Part shown: positions 11,036 through 19,893 of the stretch, piece by piece | Layout of the letters: each line of letters begins with the position of its first letter | How positions within the stretch are numbered: position 1 is the stretch's first letter | Assembly (NCBI GenBank): GCA_903898675.1 | Contig: CAIUGM010000036.1 | Location: 121,470-185,469 of the forward strand | DNA: 64,000 nt | DNA from: an uncultured Verrucomicrobiota bacterium | GTDB lineage: Bacteria > Verrucomicrobiota > Verrucomicrobiia > Opitutales > Opitutaceae | Direction: 5' to 3' | Position numbers and translations under genes: made by a program | Notes under the pieces: generated by a model | Told to the model about the DNA's origin: nothing | The model's database searches: none | Seen by the model: only the letters and a program-made list of their open reading frames with translations

Positions 11036-12025
11036 ATGAAATTCCGTCCCTTCGGCCAACATCCCTTCCATTGCTCGGAAATCGGCTTCGGCGCCTGGGC
11101 CATCGGCGGCTCGTGGGGCGCGCAGGCGGACCACGACTCGCTCGCCGCCCTGCACCGCGCCCTCGACCTCGGGGTCAACTTCATCGACACCGCCGCGGGC
11201 TACGGCGACGGCCGGAGCGAACGCCTGATCGGGCAGGTGCTGCGCGACCGCGCCGCCGCGGGCAAGCAGGAGAAAATTTTCGTCGCCACCAAGACGCCCC
11301 CGGCCGACGGCATCTGGCCGCCCTCGCCCTACTGCCAGGCCGACGAGCGGTACTCGGAAAAGTATCTGCGCGCCAACCTCGCCACGCGGCTTGCCCAGCT
11401 CGGCACCAGCCGGCTCGACCTGCTGCAGCTCCACACCTGGACCCGCGCCTGGAACCGCAACCCGACGCCCTTCAAGGTGCTCCGCGAGCTGCAGCGCGAG
11501 GGCCAGATCGGCCTCATCGGCGTCTCCACCCCCGAGCACGACCAGAACAGCGTGATCGACCTGATGCGCGACGGCTGGGTCGACGCGGTGCAGGTGATCT
11601 ACAATCTCTTTGAGCAGGAACCGGCCGCGGAGTTGCTCGACGTGGCGCAGGAATGCGGCGTTGGCATCATCGTGCGGGTCGCGTTCGACGAGGGGGTGCT
11701 GACGGGCAAGTTCACCAAGGAAACGAAGTTCGCGGCGGACGATTTTCGCGCCAAGTATTTCGAGGGCGACCGGCTCGGCCGCGCCGTGGCGCACACCGCC
11801 GGGGTGATCGCCGACCTGGCGGGCTCCGGCTACACTCCGGCCCAGGCCGCGTTGAAGTTCGTCCTGGCCCACCCGGCGGTGTCGACGGTCATTCCCGGCA
11901 TCCGCAGCGTCGCCCAGGCCGACGCCAACTGCGGCGTGAGCGACCTGCCGGCGATGCCGGCGGCCCTGCTGCAGCAACTCCACCGCCACAACTGGCGCCG
12001 GGGTATCTGGTACAGCGGCAAGTAA
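11036..12025 (+). CDS. Aldo/keto reductase
   Basis: This 329-residue (alpha/beta)8-barrel oxidoreductase uses NADPH to reduce aldehydes or ketones. The catalytic tetrad is visible: Asp51 and Tyr56 in NFIDTAAGYGDG, Lys86 in VATKTP, and His133 in LLQLHTW. The C-terminal part SDLPAMPAALLQQL corresponds to the cofactor-end helix region. Substrate specificity cannot be assigned. The ATG follows ttcccc, without a Shine-Dalgarno. The next gene, a small membrane protein, begins 16 bases after the stop, so the two may be co-transcribed. Confidence 0.93.
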   Translation: MKFRPFGQHPFHCSEIGFGAWAIGGSWGAQADHDSLAALHRALDLGVNFIDTAAGYGDGRSERLIGQVLRDRAAAGKQEKIFVATKTPPADGIWPPSPYCQADERYSEKYLRANLATRLAQLGTSRLDLLQLHTWTRAWNRNPTPFKVLRELQREGQIGLIGVSTPEHDQNSVIDLMRDGWVDAVQVIYNLFEQEPAAELLDVAQECGVGIIVRVAFDEGVLTGKFTKETKFAADDFRAKYFEGDRLGRAVAHTAGVIADLAGSGYTPAQAALKFVLAHPAVSTVIPGIRSVAQADANCGVSDLPAMPAALLQQLHRHNWRRGIWYSGK

Positions 12026-12041
12026 CCGGCCCCATCCCCGG

Positions 12042-12416
12042 ATGAACCCCTTCGCCCTCCTTGCGCCCGTGTTCCTGGTCTTCGAGCTGTGGCAGCTCGT
12101 GGTCAGCGAACGCTACATGGGGATCAAGCAGATCCGGGTGAACGCCGATCCACGCGAGCTGCCGATGCCGCGCTGGATGGCGGTCCTCTGGGCGGGCGGG
12201 CTGATCGTCTATTTTCTCTGGATGTTCACCCTGCTGCTGCATCCCGTCGGCCGCGCCCAGGGCATCGTGCTGCTGGCGGTCACCGCCGTGGGCTACGCGC
12301 TCCGCAGCAGTGGCGGACTGATGTGGGTCCTCGTGACCCTCACGTTCGAAGGCTCCATCCGCATCGGCATGCTCTTCTCGCTTTTCGTGATGACTTGGCG
12401 GCAGATGATGAGCTGA
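12042..12416 (+). CDS. Hypothetical small membrane protein
   Basis: This 124-residue protein has about four hydrophobic segments (approximately 4-22, 43-63, 67-85 and 92-115) with a polar loop, ERYMGIKQIRVNADPRELP, after the first. No family is recognised. It follows the aldo/keto reductase closely and ends 27 bases before the convergent small gene. A perfect 12-base palindrome (gtctcgcgagac, 12421-12432) sits between the two convergent stops. Confidence 0.75.
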   Translation: MNPFALLAPVFLVFELWQLVVSERYMGIKQIRVNADPRELPMPRWMAVLWAGGLIVYFLWMFTLLLHPVGRAQGIVLLAVTAVGYALRSSGGLMWVLVTLTFEGSIRIGMLFSLFVMTWRQMMS

Positions 12417-12443
12417 TCGTGTCTCGCGAGACTCCTCCCGGGC

Positions 12444-12710
12444 TCAAAACCTCGCCGTTTCCGGACCCGGACGGTTCGACTCGGCGAAAAACTCCTGCGC
12501 GGCCGCGAGCATCTGGCCGTACTGGCCGTAGTCGCCCGCCCAGGAATTCGGCATGCAGACCCGCCTGATGATGCCCCGGCCGACCTTGTCGGGTGCGTCG
12601 TGGTCCGGCGCCAGCTCAAGGGTGAATTTCGGATCGCGCAGATGAACCACATAATGCCGCTCCAGGCCGCGGCGCTCGCGATCTATCCGCACAAAGTGGG
12701 AAAAATTCAT
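12444..12710 (-). CDS. Conserved-looking hypothetical protein
   Basis: This 88-residue soluble protein starts MNFSHFVRIDRERRGLERHY. It has a dense charged N-terminal half and a Trp/Gly/Tyr segment, SWAGDYGQYGQM, near residue 55. I believe this is a small family of Verrucomicrobiota, but that is recollection, not a search. The start at 12710 is chosen because residues encoded further upstream are Arg/Pro-rich and look non-coding. It is transcribed away from the divergent coiled-coil gene at 12853. Confidence 0.65.
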   Translation of the reverse strand: MNFSHFVRIDRERRGLERHYVVHLRDPKFTLELAPDHDAPDKVGRGIIRRVCMPNSWAGDYGQYGQMLAAAQEFFAESNRPGPETARF

Positions 12711-12852
12711 CGGCGGGCAGGACCATGGGCCCGGGCGCGGGTTTCTCAATGCCTTTCTTCGCCGGCCGCGCCGGCCGCCGTCCGGCTGCCTCTGGTTTAG
12801 CCTTGAGAAACCGGACCGTCCGAGCGAAAACCAGCGTGCGCGCGAATCGCCT

Positions 12853-14100
12853 ATGAATCTCGAACCCGCCCCCCGCCTCCCCAAGTGGATATTCCTCGCG
12901 ATCGATGCCGGCCTGCTGGTTGCCGCCTTCATCATCGTTTATTTCGCCAAGCACCCGTACGAACCGCTGCCGTTTATCAGCGTGGTGGTCCTGATCGGCC
13001 TGGCCGCGATCATCGGCCTCGTGCCCTTCCTTATCGAGTACGCCGCCGACTCCGCCGAGTATGTCCAGCAGGAGCGCCTGCGGGTCAACGAACAGGTCCA
13101 GCGCCTTCACGCCGCCGCGGAAAGCCTCACGCGGGCCGCCGCCCAGATCAAGGCGGTCGAGGAAGCCGTGCACAAGACCGCCCATGCCGCGGAAAACCTG
13201 CCGTACCGGATGCAGGAGAAACTCGCCGAGTTCAACGCCGCCCTGGCGGAGAAGGAGGAGGACGATCGCGAGGCCCTCGAGCAGGAGCTCACCGAATTGC
13301 GCGCGGCCAACAGCGACCAGCTCAAGGCCGTCGCGGATAAAATCCACAAGGCCGCCACGGACTGGGCCGCCCTCGAGACCGCCACCCGCAAGCAGCTCAC
13401 CGCCGCGGAAGCCGCGGTCGCCCGCGTGCAGGCCGCCGCCGGGGACACCGCCCTGAAATTCGAAACCCGCCTCGCCGCCGCCCTGGCTACCCTCGACACC
13501 AAACTCGTCGCCCAGGAAGCCCCGGCCGCGACCACCCGCCCCCCGGCACCGAAGCCCGAACCTGAGCCGGCGCCGGTTGTGGAGGCAAAGCCCGTGCCCG
13601 TCTCGTTTGTCGAGTCGGTCGCCGTGCTTGAAACCACCCCCCCGGTCGAGCCGTCACCGGCCACGGAGGAGTCAAAGCCCAGGAAGCCCCGCGCCCCGCG
13701 CAAACCCCGGGAAATTTCCGCAGAACCCGCCGACGGCACCGAGGCCGGCGAATCCGCCCAGACTGAACCCTCACCCGAGTCCGCCCCCGGGCCGTCCGCC
13801 AGCGAAGAACCCGCCGCGCCGACCGAGGCCGCCGCCTCCTCGGATGGCGCCACCCGGTTGCTCGCGACCGCCTACATCGGCATCGGCAACAAACTTTTCA
13901 TCCGCGGCGAGGGCCCCGGGCTCAGCTGGGACAAGGGCGTCGCGATGCAATTTGTCTCGATCGGGAAATGGGGCTGGGCCACGCACGACGCCGCCGGCGC
14001 GATCCGCTGCAAGCTGTACAAGAACGACGAGACCGCCGCTCTTTCCGGCGAGGTCACGCTCGAACCCGGCAAGCACGTCGAGGTCACCGCGCTGTTCTGA
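12853..14100 (+). CDS. Membrane-anchored coiled-coil protein with conserved C-terminal domain
   Basis: This 415-residue protein has three parts. Two N-terminal membrane helices (about 11-31 and 40-60) come first. A long Ala/Glu/Lys coiled coil (about 65-215) leads into a Pro/Glu/Ala-rich linker (about 220-330). The last 80 or so residues form a compact domain beginning LLATAYIGIGNKLFIRGEGP and containing WDKGVAMQFVSIGKWGWAT. The C-terminal domain looks conserved while the linker is low-complexity. The architecture suggests an inner-membrane protein presenting a small binding domain on a stalk, but no function is known. A dispersed repeat follows the stop. Confidence 0.8.
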   Translation: MNLEPAPRLPKWIFLAIDAGLLVAAFIIVYFAKHPYEPLPFISVVVLIGLAAIIGLVPFLIEYAADSAEYVQQERLRVNEQVQRLHAAAESLTRAAAQIKAVEEAVHKTAHAAENLPYRMQEKLAEFNAALAEKEEDDREALEQELTELRAANSDQLKAVADKIHKAATDWAALETATRKQLTAAEAAVARVQAAAGDTALKFETRLAAALATLDTKLVAQEAPAATTRPPAPKPEPEPAPVVEAKPVPVSFVESVAVLETTPPVEPSPATEESKPRKPRAPRKPREISAEPADGTEAGESAQTEPSPESAPGPSASEEPAAPTEAAASSDGATRLLATAYIGIGNKLFIRGEGPGLSWDKGVAMQFVSIGKWGWATHDAAGAIRCKLYKNDETAALSGEVTLEPGKHVEVTALF

Positions 14101-14116
14101 GACGTGGTTTGCGTTT

Positions 14117-14202
14117 GTCATCCTGAGCAACGCGAAGGATCCACGGCATCGAACGTGGCGTCATGTTCATGCGCATGGATTCTTCACTGCGTTCAGAATG
14201 AC
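14117..14202. repeat. Dispersed inverted repeat (VILSNAKDP / FFTAFRMTG type)
   Basis: The left arm starts gtcatcctgagcaacgcgaa at 14117. The right arm, ending near 14202, is its imperfect reverse complement (ttcactgcgttcagaatgac). Together they span 86 bases, with a roughly 34-base centre. Translated, the arms read VILSNAKDP and FFTAFRMTG, a signature seen in many bacterial genomes as a mobile-like non-coding palindromic repeat. Confidence 0.8.
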
Positions 14203-14276
14203 AGGCCAGAAAAACGCGTCCGGCCTGTCCATCATGGCCTTGGCGAAGGTGGAAGACCGCGTTCCACCGGCTCCGC

Positions 14277-14483
14277 TCAATAATGCGGCGGGCGCTCGTC
14301 GGGCGCTTCCTCGCCGCCGCCGGGACCGCTGCTGGTCACCTGGCCGCGGAGCAAGGCGATTTCCTTGCGCAGTTTGGCGACCTCCTCGCTCAGCCCGAGC
14401 ATGACCTTGTCCTGCTCCGTGCTGTGGCGCTGCAGGTGCGCGTAGCGCTCCTCCAGCTTGGTCAGTCGCTCGGCCTCGTTCAT
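14277..14483 (-). CDS. slyX: SlyX family protein
   Basis: This 68-residue protein is an N-terminal coiled coil (MNEAERLTKLEERYAHLQRH) followed by a Gly/Pro tail that ends PDERPPHY. The terminal PPHY and the size are diagnostic of SlyX, a small conserved protein of unknown function named after its enterobacterial neighbourhood. It is divergent from the phosphodiesterase gene at 14564. Confidence 0.88.
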   Translation of the reverse strand: MNEAERLTKLEERYAHLQRHSTEQDKVMLGLSEEVAKLRKEIALLRGQVTSSGPGGGEEAPDERPPHY

Positions 14484-14563
14484 CCGCGGAATGTCACACG
14501 AATGCCGTGGGAAACGCCAAGATAATCTTTAACTCCACCCCAGGGTTTGCGAGTTTCGGCGCC

Positions 14564-15814
14564 ATGATGAAACGGCGCTGCCCTGTCCTGCTGGTGCTGC
14601 TCGGTGCGGTCGGTCTGCTGGTCACGTCCTGCACGACGCCGGCGTCGAGGACGGCGTCGACGGATGCGCTGATCCTCATTTCCATCGACGGATTCCGCTG
14701 GGACTACCTCGACAAGTACGCCGCGCCTGTGCTCAAGCAGCTGGCCGCGGACGGCGTGCGCGCCAGGCGGATGAACCCCAGCTTTCCGTCAAAGACCTTC
14801 CCGAACCACTACACCCTCGTCACCGGCCTGCGCCCGGAACACCACGGGATCGTCTCCAATAATTTCTTTGACCCGGCCTTCCGGGAATCCTTCGCCCTGA
14901 ATAAAAAGGAAAGCAACACCGAGGCCCGCTGGTGGACCGGGGGCGAACCGGTCTGGATCACGGCGGAAAAGCAGGGTGTCCGTAGCGCGTGTTTCTTCTG
15001 GCCCGGCTCCGAGGTGGAAAATCACGGACTCCGTCCCTCGTGCTACAAACCATTCAACGGCAAGCTGCCTTCCCCCGACCGCGTCGACGGCCTGCTCGCG
15101 TGGCTTGATCTGCCCATGGCGGAACGGCCGCGTTTATTCACGCTGTATTTTGATATCGTGGATCATGCCGGCCACACCTTTGGGCCGGACGCACCCGAGA
15201 CCGCCCGGGCGGTCAAGCAGGTCGATGAAGCCATCGGGCATCTGCTCGCCGGGCTGGCCGCGCGCGGCCTGGGCGGAAAGACCAACCTGGTCATCGTCGC
15301 CGATCACGGCATGTCGGCCTGCGGACCGGACAAGGTGGTCTTCCTCGAGGACCTGATGGACGTGAACTCCGTCCAGGTGGAATCCACGGGACCCAACGGC
15401 GGCGTGCGGCCCAAGACCGGTTCCGCCGCGGACCTGGTCGCCGCCATCCGCGCCAAAAAACCGGCCCATGTTCAGGTCTATCTGCGCGAGGAAGTACCGG
15501 CCCGCCTGCACTACCGGGACAACCCGCGCATTCCGCCCGTGGTCCTGATAGCCGACGAACACTGGAACATTGAAAGCAAGGCCGGCTGGCCGAAGCGCGC
15601 CCCGACCTACCTGCTCGGTTCCCACGGCTGGGATCCCGCGACCCCCGACATGGGCGCCCTGTTCCTGGCCAGCGGACCCGCGTTCCGTCACGGGGTCGTG
15701 CTCGACGCCTTCGACAACACCGAGGTGTACAATTTGCTGTGCGCGACCCTGGGGTTGACCCCCGCGCCGAACGACGGCGACGAAAGCCTCGCGCACGCCG
15801 TGCTCAGGCGCTAG
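14564..15814 (+). CDS. Nucleotide pyrophosphatase/phosphodiesterase family lipoprotein
   Basis: This is a 416-residue alkaline-phosphatase-superfamily enzyme of the NPP type. A lipobox, LVTSC (Cys23), predicts anchoring to a membrane facing the periplasm. Metal and nucleophile motifs are clear: ISIDGFRWDYL, then PSKTFPNHYTL with Thr78 as the likely nucleophile, DIVDHAGHTFGPD, VADHGM and GSHGWDP. Such enzymes split phosphodiester or pyrophosphate bonds of nucleotides or lipids. The ATG pair at 14564/14567 is preferred because it opens the signal sequence. Its 3' end overlaps the convergent response-regulator gene by 11 bases. Confidence 0.93.
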   Translation: MMKRRCPVLLVLLGAVGLLVTSCTTPASRTASTDALILISIDGFRWDYLDKYAAPVLKQLAADGVRARRMNPSFPSKTFPNHYTLVTGLRPEHHGIVSNNFFDPAFRESFALNKKESNTEARWWTGGEPVWITAEKQGVRSACFFWPGSEVENHGLRPSCYKPFNGKLPSPDRVDGLLAWLDLPMAERPRLFTLYFDIVDHAGHTFGPDAPETARAVKQVDEAIGHLLAGLAARGLGGKTNLVIVADHGMSACGPDKVVFLEDLMDVNSVQVESTGPNGGVRPKTGSAADLVAAIRAKKPAHVQVYLREEVPARLHYRDNPRIPPVVLIADEHWNIESKAGWPKRAPTYLLGSHGWDPATPDMGALFLASGPAFRHGVVLDAFDNTEVYNLLCATLGLTPAPNDGDESLAHAVLRR

Positions 15815-16385
15815 GCGGGTGGTCGATGCCCAGCTTCGCAAGCTGGGGCCGCACGAATTTTTCCATGCAATCCGGACAGACGCCATGGCTGAAATTGGTG
15901 CCGGTGCGGGTGCCGATGTACTTCTCGATTTGCTGCCAGTAGTTTTTGTCGTCGCGAATATTTTTGCAGTAGCCGCAAATCGGCAGGAACGACTCGAGCT
16001 GCCGCACCTCGGTGGTGAAACCGAGGATGCGTTCCGCCACCCGCAGCCGCATCCACAGCTGGCCGGGATCAACCGGCTTGCCGAGGAAGTCGTCCACGCC
16101 GGCCTCGGTCGCCTCGCGCAGGTTTTTTTCGGTGGCGGCCTGCTGCGTCAGCAGCATGAAATAAACATAGTCGCCCGGGCGCGCCCGGATTTTCCGGCAA
16201 AGTTCCAGGCCGTCCAGTCCGGGCATCTGCCAGTCACTGACCACCACCCGGACCGGTTCCGTCTGCAGGATGTGCCACGCGCGCTCGCCGTCCTCGGCGA
16301 GCAGGGGTCCATGCCCGAGTTTGCGCAACGCGGCCTCCAGCACGCGACTGGCAATCATTTCGTCTTCGGCGATGAGTACTTTCAT
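15804..16385 (-). CDS. Response regulator with C-terminal four-Cys tail
   Basis: This 193-residue protein consists of a receiver domain (about 1-120) plus a short tail. The phospho-acceptor is Asp51 in VVVSDWQMPG, and the conserved Lys lies in FLGKPVD. The tail (about 140-185) carries CGYC, then NYWQQIEKYI, then HGVCPDC, a two-plus-two cysteine pattern seen at the end of many sensory proteins and perhaps a zinc ribbon. There is no DNA-binding domain. Its ATG overlaps the kinase stop as ATGA, so it is translationally coupled to the hybrid kinase and is probably its output or a phosphate-sink partner. Confidence 0.9.
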   Translation of the reverse strand: MKVLIAEDEMIASRVLEAALRKLGHGPLLAEDGERAWHILQTEPVRVVVSDWQMPGLDGLELCRKIRARPGDYVYFMLLTQQAATEKNLREATEAGVDDFLGKPVDPGQLWMRLRVAERILGFTTEVRQLESFLPICGYCKNIRDDKNYWQQIEKYIGTRTGTNFSHGVCPDCMEKFVRPQLAKLGIDHPPSA

Positions 16386-19300
16386 GGGGTGGGGGTGGTG
16401 GGCAGCCGCCGGAGCGCGCCGGCCAGACGCTGCCACTCCTCGTTGATGGCCGTCAACCGCGGGGGCATCTCCGCCCAAGCTTTCCGCCGGGCGGTGTCTT
16501 CCACCAGCCGGGCCGCTGTCCGCATCTGTTCCCCGCCAAGGTTGGCGCAGCTGCCGGCGAGCCGGTGTGCCAGCCGCGCGGTTTCCTTTTCATCCGCGCG
16601 CGCGGCGGCCTCCGCCAGACCGGTCAGCATCAGCGGGGTTTCCTGGAAAAATATCTCCACCACTTCCTCCAGCAGGGTCGGGTGCTTGCGGCCGGGCAGG
16701 CCCCGCAACTGTGCGATCTGGGCCGCCTGCAGCACCCCGGTGTCATCGAGGCCGGCCGGGGAGGGGATTTTCTCGCCCGTGGATTCCCCCGGGTTCAGTC
16801 CGCAACGCACCAGGGCACTGCGGAGTTCCTCGGTCCGCAGGGGCTTGGCCAGGTAGTCGTCCATGCCGGCATCCTGGCACTTCTGCCGGTCGCTCGGCAT
16901 CGCGTAGGCGGTCAGCGCAATGACCGGGATCCGGGGATTCAACCCGGCCACTTCGCCCGCCCGGATCCGCCGGGTCGCCGTGTAGCCGTCGACTCCCGGC
17001 ATCTGGCAGTCCATCAGCACGGCATCATAGTGTTTTCCCGCCAGCAGGCGCAGCGCCTCGGCGCCATCCCCGGCAAAGTCCGCCACGAGGTTCATCTTTT
17101 CCAGAAACCGGCGGACCACCAGCTGATTGGTGGGGTTGTCCTCGGCCACCAGCAGCCGGACCGTCCGCGGCCCGGCGCCGGCCGGGGGACTCGCGGGCGG
17201 CGCCGCTGCCACCGGGACGAATTTTGCCACGGCGCGGGGCAGCTTGAGCTGAAACCAGAAGACCGATCCCTGCCCTTCCACGCTGCTGAAGCCGATTTCA
17301 CCGCCCATCAGCTCGACGATCTGGCGGGAGATGGCGAGCCCGAGCCCCGTGCCGCCGAAACGCCGCGTGGTGGAACCGTCCGCCTGGACAAACGACTGGA
17401 AGAGCTGGGACTGGGCGGCGAGCGGGATGCCGATGCCCGTATCCTTGATTTCGACCCGGATGAGCCGGCCGGCCTCGTCCTCGTCGACCCAATGGGCGGC
17501 GACGGCCACGGCGCCCTGCGGGGTGAACTTCACCGCATTGCCGATCAGGTTCACCAGCACCTGGCGGATCCGGCCGCCATCGCCGATCATCAGTCCGTCC
17601 AGCCGGGCATCGAACCCGGACGTGAGCGTGATGTTCTTTTCCTGCGCCCGCGGGGACAACAGCACGATCGCCTCGTCCAGCAGGGGGCGCAGCTCGAGCT
17701 GCTCCTGCTCGATGCGCATCTTGCCCGCCTCCATCTTGGAAAAATCCAGAATGTCGTTGATGATGGTCAGCAGGCTCTCCGCGCTGCGTTGGACCACCTC
17801 GCCCATTTCCCGCTGGTCCGGCGTCAGCCTCGTTTCCATCAGCAGGCTGGCCATGCCGATGATGCCGTTCATCGGCGTGCGGATCTCATGGCTCATGTTG
17901 GCGAGGAAGGCCGACTTCAGCCGCGAGCCCTCCAGGGCCTTGTCGCGGGCCTGCGCCAGGTTTTCCTCGAGGCGCTTCCGCGCCGTCATGTCGGCAAAGC
18001 TGACCACCACCGAGTGCACCTTGCCCGCCGGATCAAAGATGGGCTCGCTGTTGACCGAGAGCCACGTGAGCGAACCATCGGGTTTGTGGACGCCCATGAA
18101 CACGTCGCGCTGGGGCTGACCCGTCCGCAGCGTCACCCAGGCCGGATGGTCTTCCCCGGGGAAGTGTGCGCCATCCTCGCGGATCGCGCGCCAGCGGGGA
18201 TCGAGCGAGGTGCGGCCCTCCATCTGCTGGCGGTCCAGGCCCAGCAGGCGTTCGGCGGCGGTGTTGCACTGCATGATCCGGCCGTCGGCATCCTGCACCA
18301 CGAGGCCTTCCGCAATGGAACTGAAAACATTCGACAGGCGCTCCTCGCTGGCCCGCAGCGCGCCGTCGGCGCGCTTGCGCTCGGTGATATCGGTCGTGAA
18401 GCCGTGCCACAGGATGCTGCCATCCGGCTCCCGCTCGGGCACGGAATTGCCGAAGAGCCAGCGGACCTTTCCGTCGGGGTGGCGGATCCGGTATTCAAGC
18501 TGCCACGGTCGCAGGGTCTCGGCCGAGATCCGCATCGACTCCATCGCCATCGTGAGATCGTCGGGGTGAACCAGGGCCAGGACCCGGCCGTCGTCCGCCC
18601 GCACCTCTTCCGGGGACACGTGGAAAATCTGCTGGATGCCCTCGCTGACGTAGGGATAACAGGCGCTCCCGTCGGGGCGCAGCCGGAACTGGTAGATGAT
18701 ACCCGGCACCTGCGAGCCCAGCTTGGCCAGCCGGACGACCATTTCCTGATGCGCCGCCTCCGCCGCCTTGCGCGCCGCGAGGCTGCGGGCCACGCCCAAA
18801 AATCCGGTGATCGCGCCGGCCGCATCGCGGAGGGCCGTGACGGTCAGCATGACCGGCACCCGGCCGCCATCCTTCCGCACATAGGTCCACTCGCGTTCGT
18901 CCACCTGCCCCAGCCGCGCCTGGGCGACGAAAACGTCGAATCCCGGTTCGACGGTTCGGTCGAGTTCCCGCGTCAACTCAAGGGCGCGCGCCCGGATCTC
19001 GGCCTCGGCATGAAATATCGCGGGCGTCTGCCGGTCGACCATTTCCTCCCGGGTGTAGCCGAGCATGTGTTCGGCACCGGCGTTGAAAATCCGGATCGTG
19101 CCGTCAACGGACGTGCCGATGATGCCATACGCCGTGCCGTCCAGCACCGCGCGCTGAAACTCGGTGGCCCGGAGCAGCTCGGCATTGGTCCGCTCCAATT
19201 CGGTGGCGCTGGCCTGCAGGGCCCGCTGGCTGCCGACCTTGTTCCACCGGAGCGCGACTTCGGTGCCGGCCAGCTCGGTCAGTTCCGCGAGCAGCTCGAT

Positions 19301-19741
19301 CTCGGGCTGCGTCCAGATCCGGGGCTTATTGTCGATGGCACAGAAGGAGCCGAGCACCGAACCATCGGGTGCCCGGATCGGAAATCCAATGTAGGCGATC
19401 ACCCCCAGATCCGGAATCGCCCGGTTATCCTTCAGCAGGGGGTGAACGCGCGCATCAGCCACGATCAGGGGTTGCCCCGAGGTGACGACGTACTGGCAAA
19501 AGGAATGACTCAGCCCGGTTTCCCGCGCCGCGCCGGCCCAGCCGCCGAGCCCGCAGGCCGACTTGAAGAATTGTCGCTGGTCATCGACCAATGAAACCAG
19601 CGCAACCGGCACTCCAAGAAATTGCGTCACCAGCCGGGTCAGCCGGTCGAAGCCGGCTTCCGCCGGGGAATCGAGCAACCCGAGGCTTTTCAGCGTCGCG
19701 AGCCGCGCCAGGTCACTGAGTGGAGTCGGAGCTGGAGCCAT
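16382..19741 (-). CDS. Hybrid sensor histidine kinase (GAF-PAS-PAS-PAS-HisKA-HATPase-REC-Hpt)
   Basis: This 1119-residue multi-domain kinase has no membrane segment, so it senses in the cytoplasm. In order it has GAF (about 20-165), three PAS/PAC units (about 190-325, 340-455 and 465-590), a dimerisation domain with phospho-His618 in NMSHEIRTPMNG, and an ATPase with NLIGNAVKF, DTGIGIP and GGTGLGLAIS (about 730-805). A receiver with Asp911 in LMDCQMPG and a C-terminal Hpt with His1059 in LAHRLAGSCANLGG follow. It is a phosphorelay in one chain, with the coupled downstream response regulator as likely final acceptor. The signal is unknown. Confidence 0.95.
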   Translation of the reverse strand: MAPAPTPLSDLARLATLKSLGLLDSPAEAGFDRLTRLVTQFLGVPVALVSLVDDQRQFFKSACGLGGWAGAARETGLSHSFCQYVVTSGQPLIVADARVHPLLKDNRAIPDLGVIAYIGFPIRAPDGSVLGSFCAIDNKPRIWTQPEIELLAELTELAGTEVALRWNKVGSQRALQASATELERTNAELLRATEFQRAVLDGTAYGIIGTSVDGTIRIFNAGAEHMLGYTREEMVDRQTPAIFHAEAEIRARALELTRELDRTVEPGFDVFVAQARLGQVDEREWTYVRKDGGRVPVMLTVTALRDAAGAITGFLGVARSLAARKAAEAAHQEMVVRLAKLGSQVPGIIYQFRLRPDGSACYPYVSEGIQQIFHVSPEEVRADDGRVLALVHPDDLTMAMESMRISAETLRPWQLEYRIRHPDGKVRWLFGNSVPEREPDGSILWHGFTTDITERKRADGALRASEERLSNVFSSIAEGLVVQDADGRIMQCNTAAERLLGLDRQQMEGRTSLDPRWRAIREDGAHFPGEDHPAWVTLRTGQPQRDVFMGVHKPDGSLTWLSVNSEPIFDPAGKVHSVVVSFADMTARKRLEENLAQARDKALEGSRLKSAFLANMSHEIRTPMNGIIGMASLLMETRLTPDQREMGEVVQRSAESLLTIINDILDFSKMEAGKMRIEQEQLELRPLLDEAIVLLSPRAQEKNITLTSGFDARLDGLMIGDGGRIRQVLVNLIGNAVKFTPQGAVAVAAHWVDEDEAGRLIRVEIKDTGIGIPLAAQSQLFQSFVQADGSTTRRFGGTGLGLAISRQIVELMGGEIGFSSVEGQGSVFWFQLKLPRAVAKFVPVAAAPPASPPAGAGPRTVRLLVAEDNPTNQLVVRRFLEKMNLVADFAGDGAEALRLLAGKHYDAVLMDCQMPGVDGYTATRRIRAGEVAGLNPRIPVIALTAYAMPSDRQKCQDAGMDDYLAKPLRTEELRSALVRCGLNPGESTGEKIPSPAGLDDTGVLQAAQIAQLRGLPGRKHPTLLEEVVEIFFQETPLMLTGLAEAAARADEKETARLAHRLAGSCANLGGEQMRTAARLVEDTARRKAWAEMPPRLTAINEEWQRLAGALRRLPTTPTP

Positions 19742-19893
19742 GAGAAAAAACGTAACAGCAATTTGTCCCCTGCGTCAGGACTAAAGCGAATAAAGCCGGA
19801 GCGGGATCGGGACGGTGCACCCGTTGGTATCGGGCCGAGCCCGGGTTTCTTTAACCAAAGCCGGAAGCTGGGGTGCTTTCATCCGTCCGCCGC

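Noticed and set aside
16565..19594. 1009-codon plus-strand open frame opposite the hybrid kinase
   Set aside because: The kinase on the other strand has eight recognisable domains; this frame has none and is His/Arg/Gly-rich.
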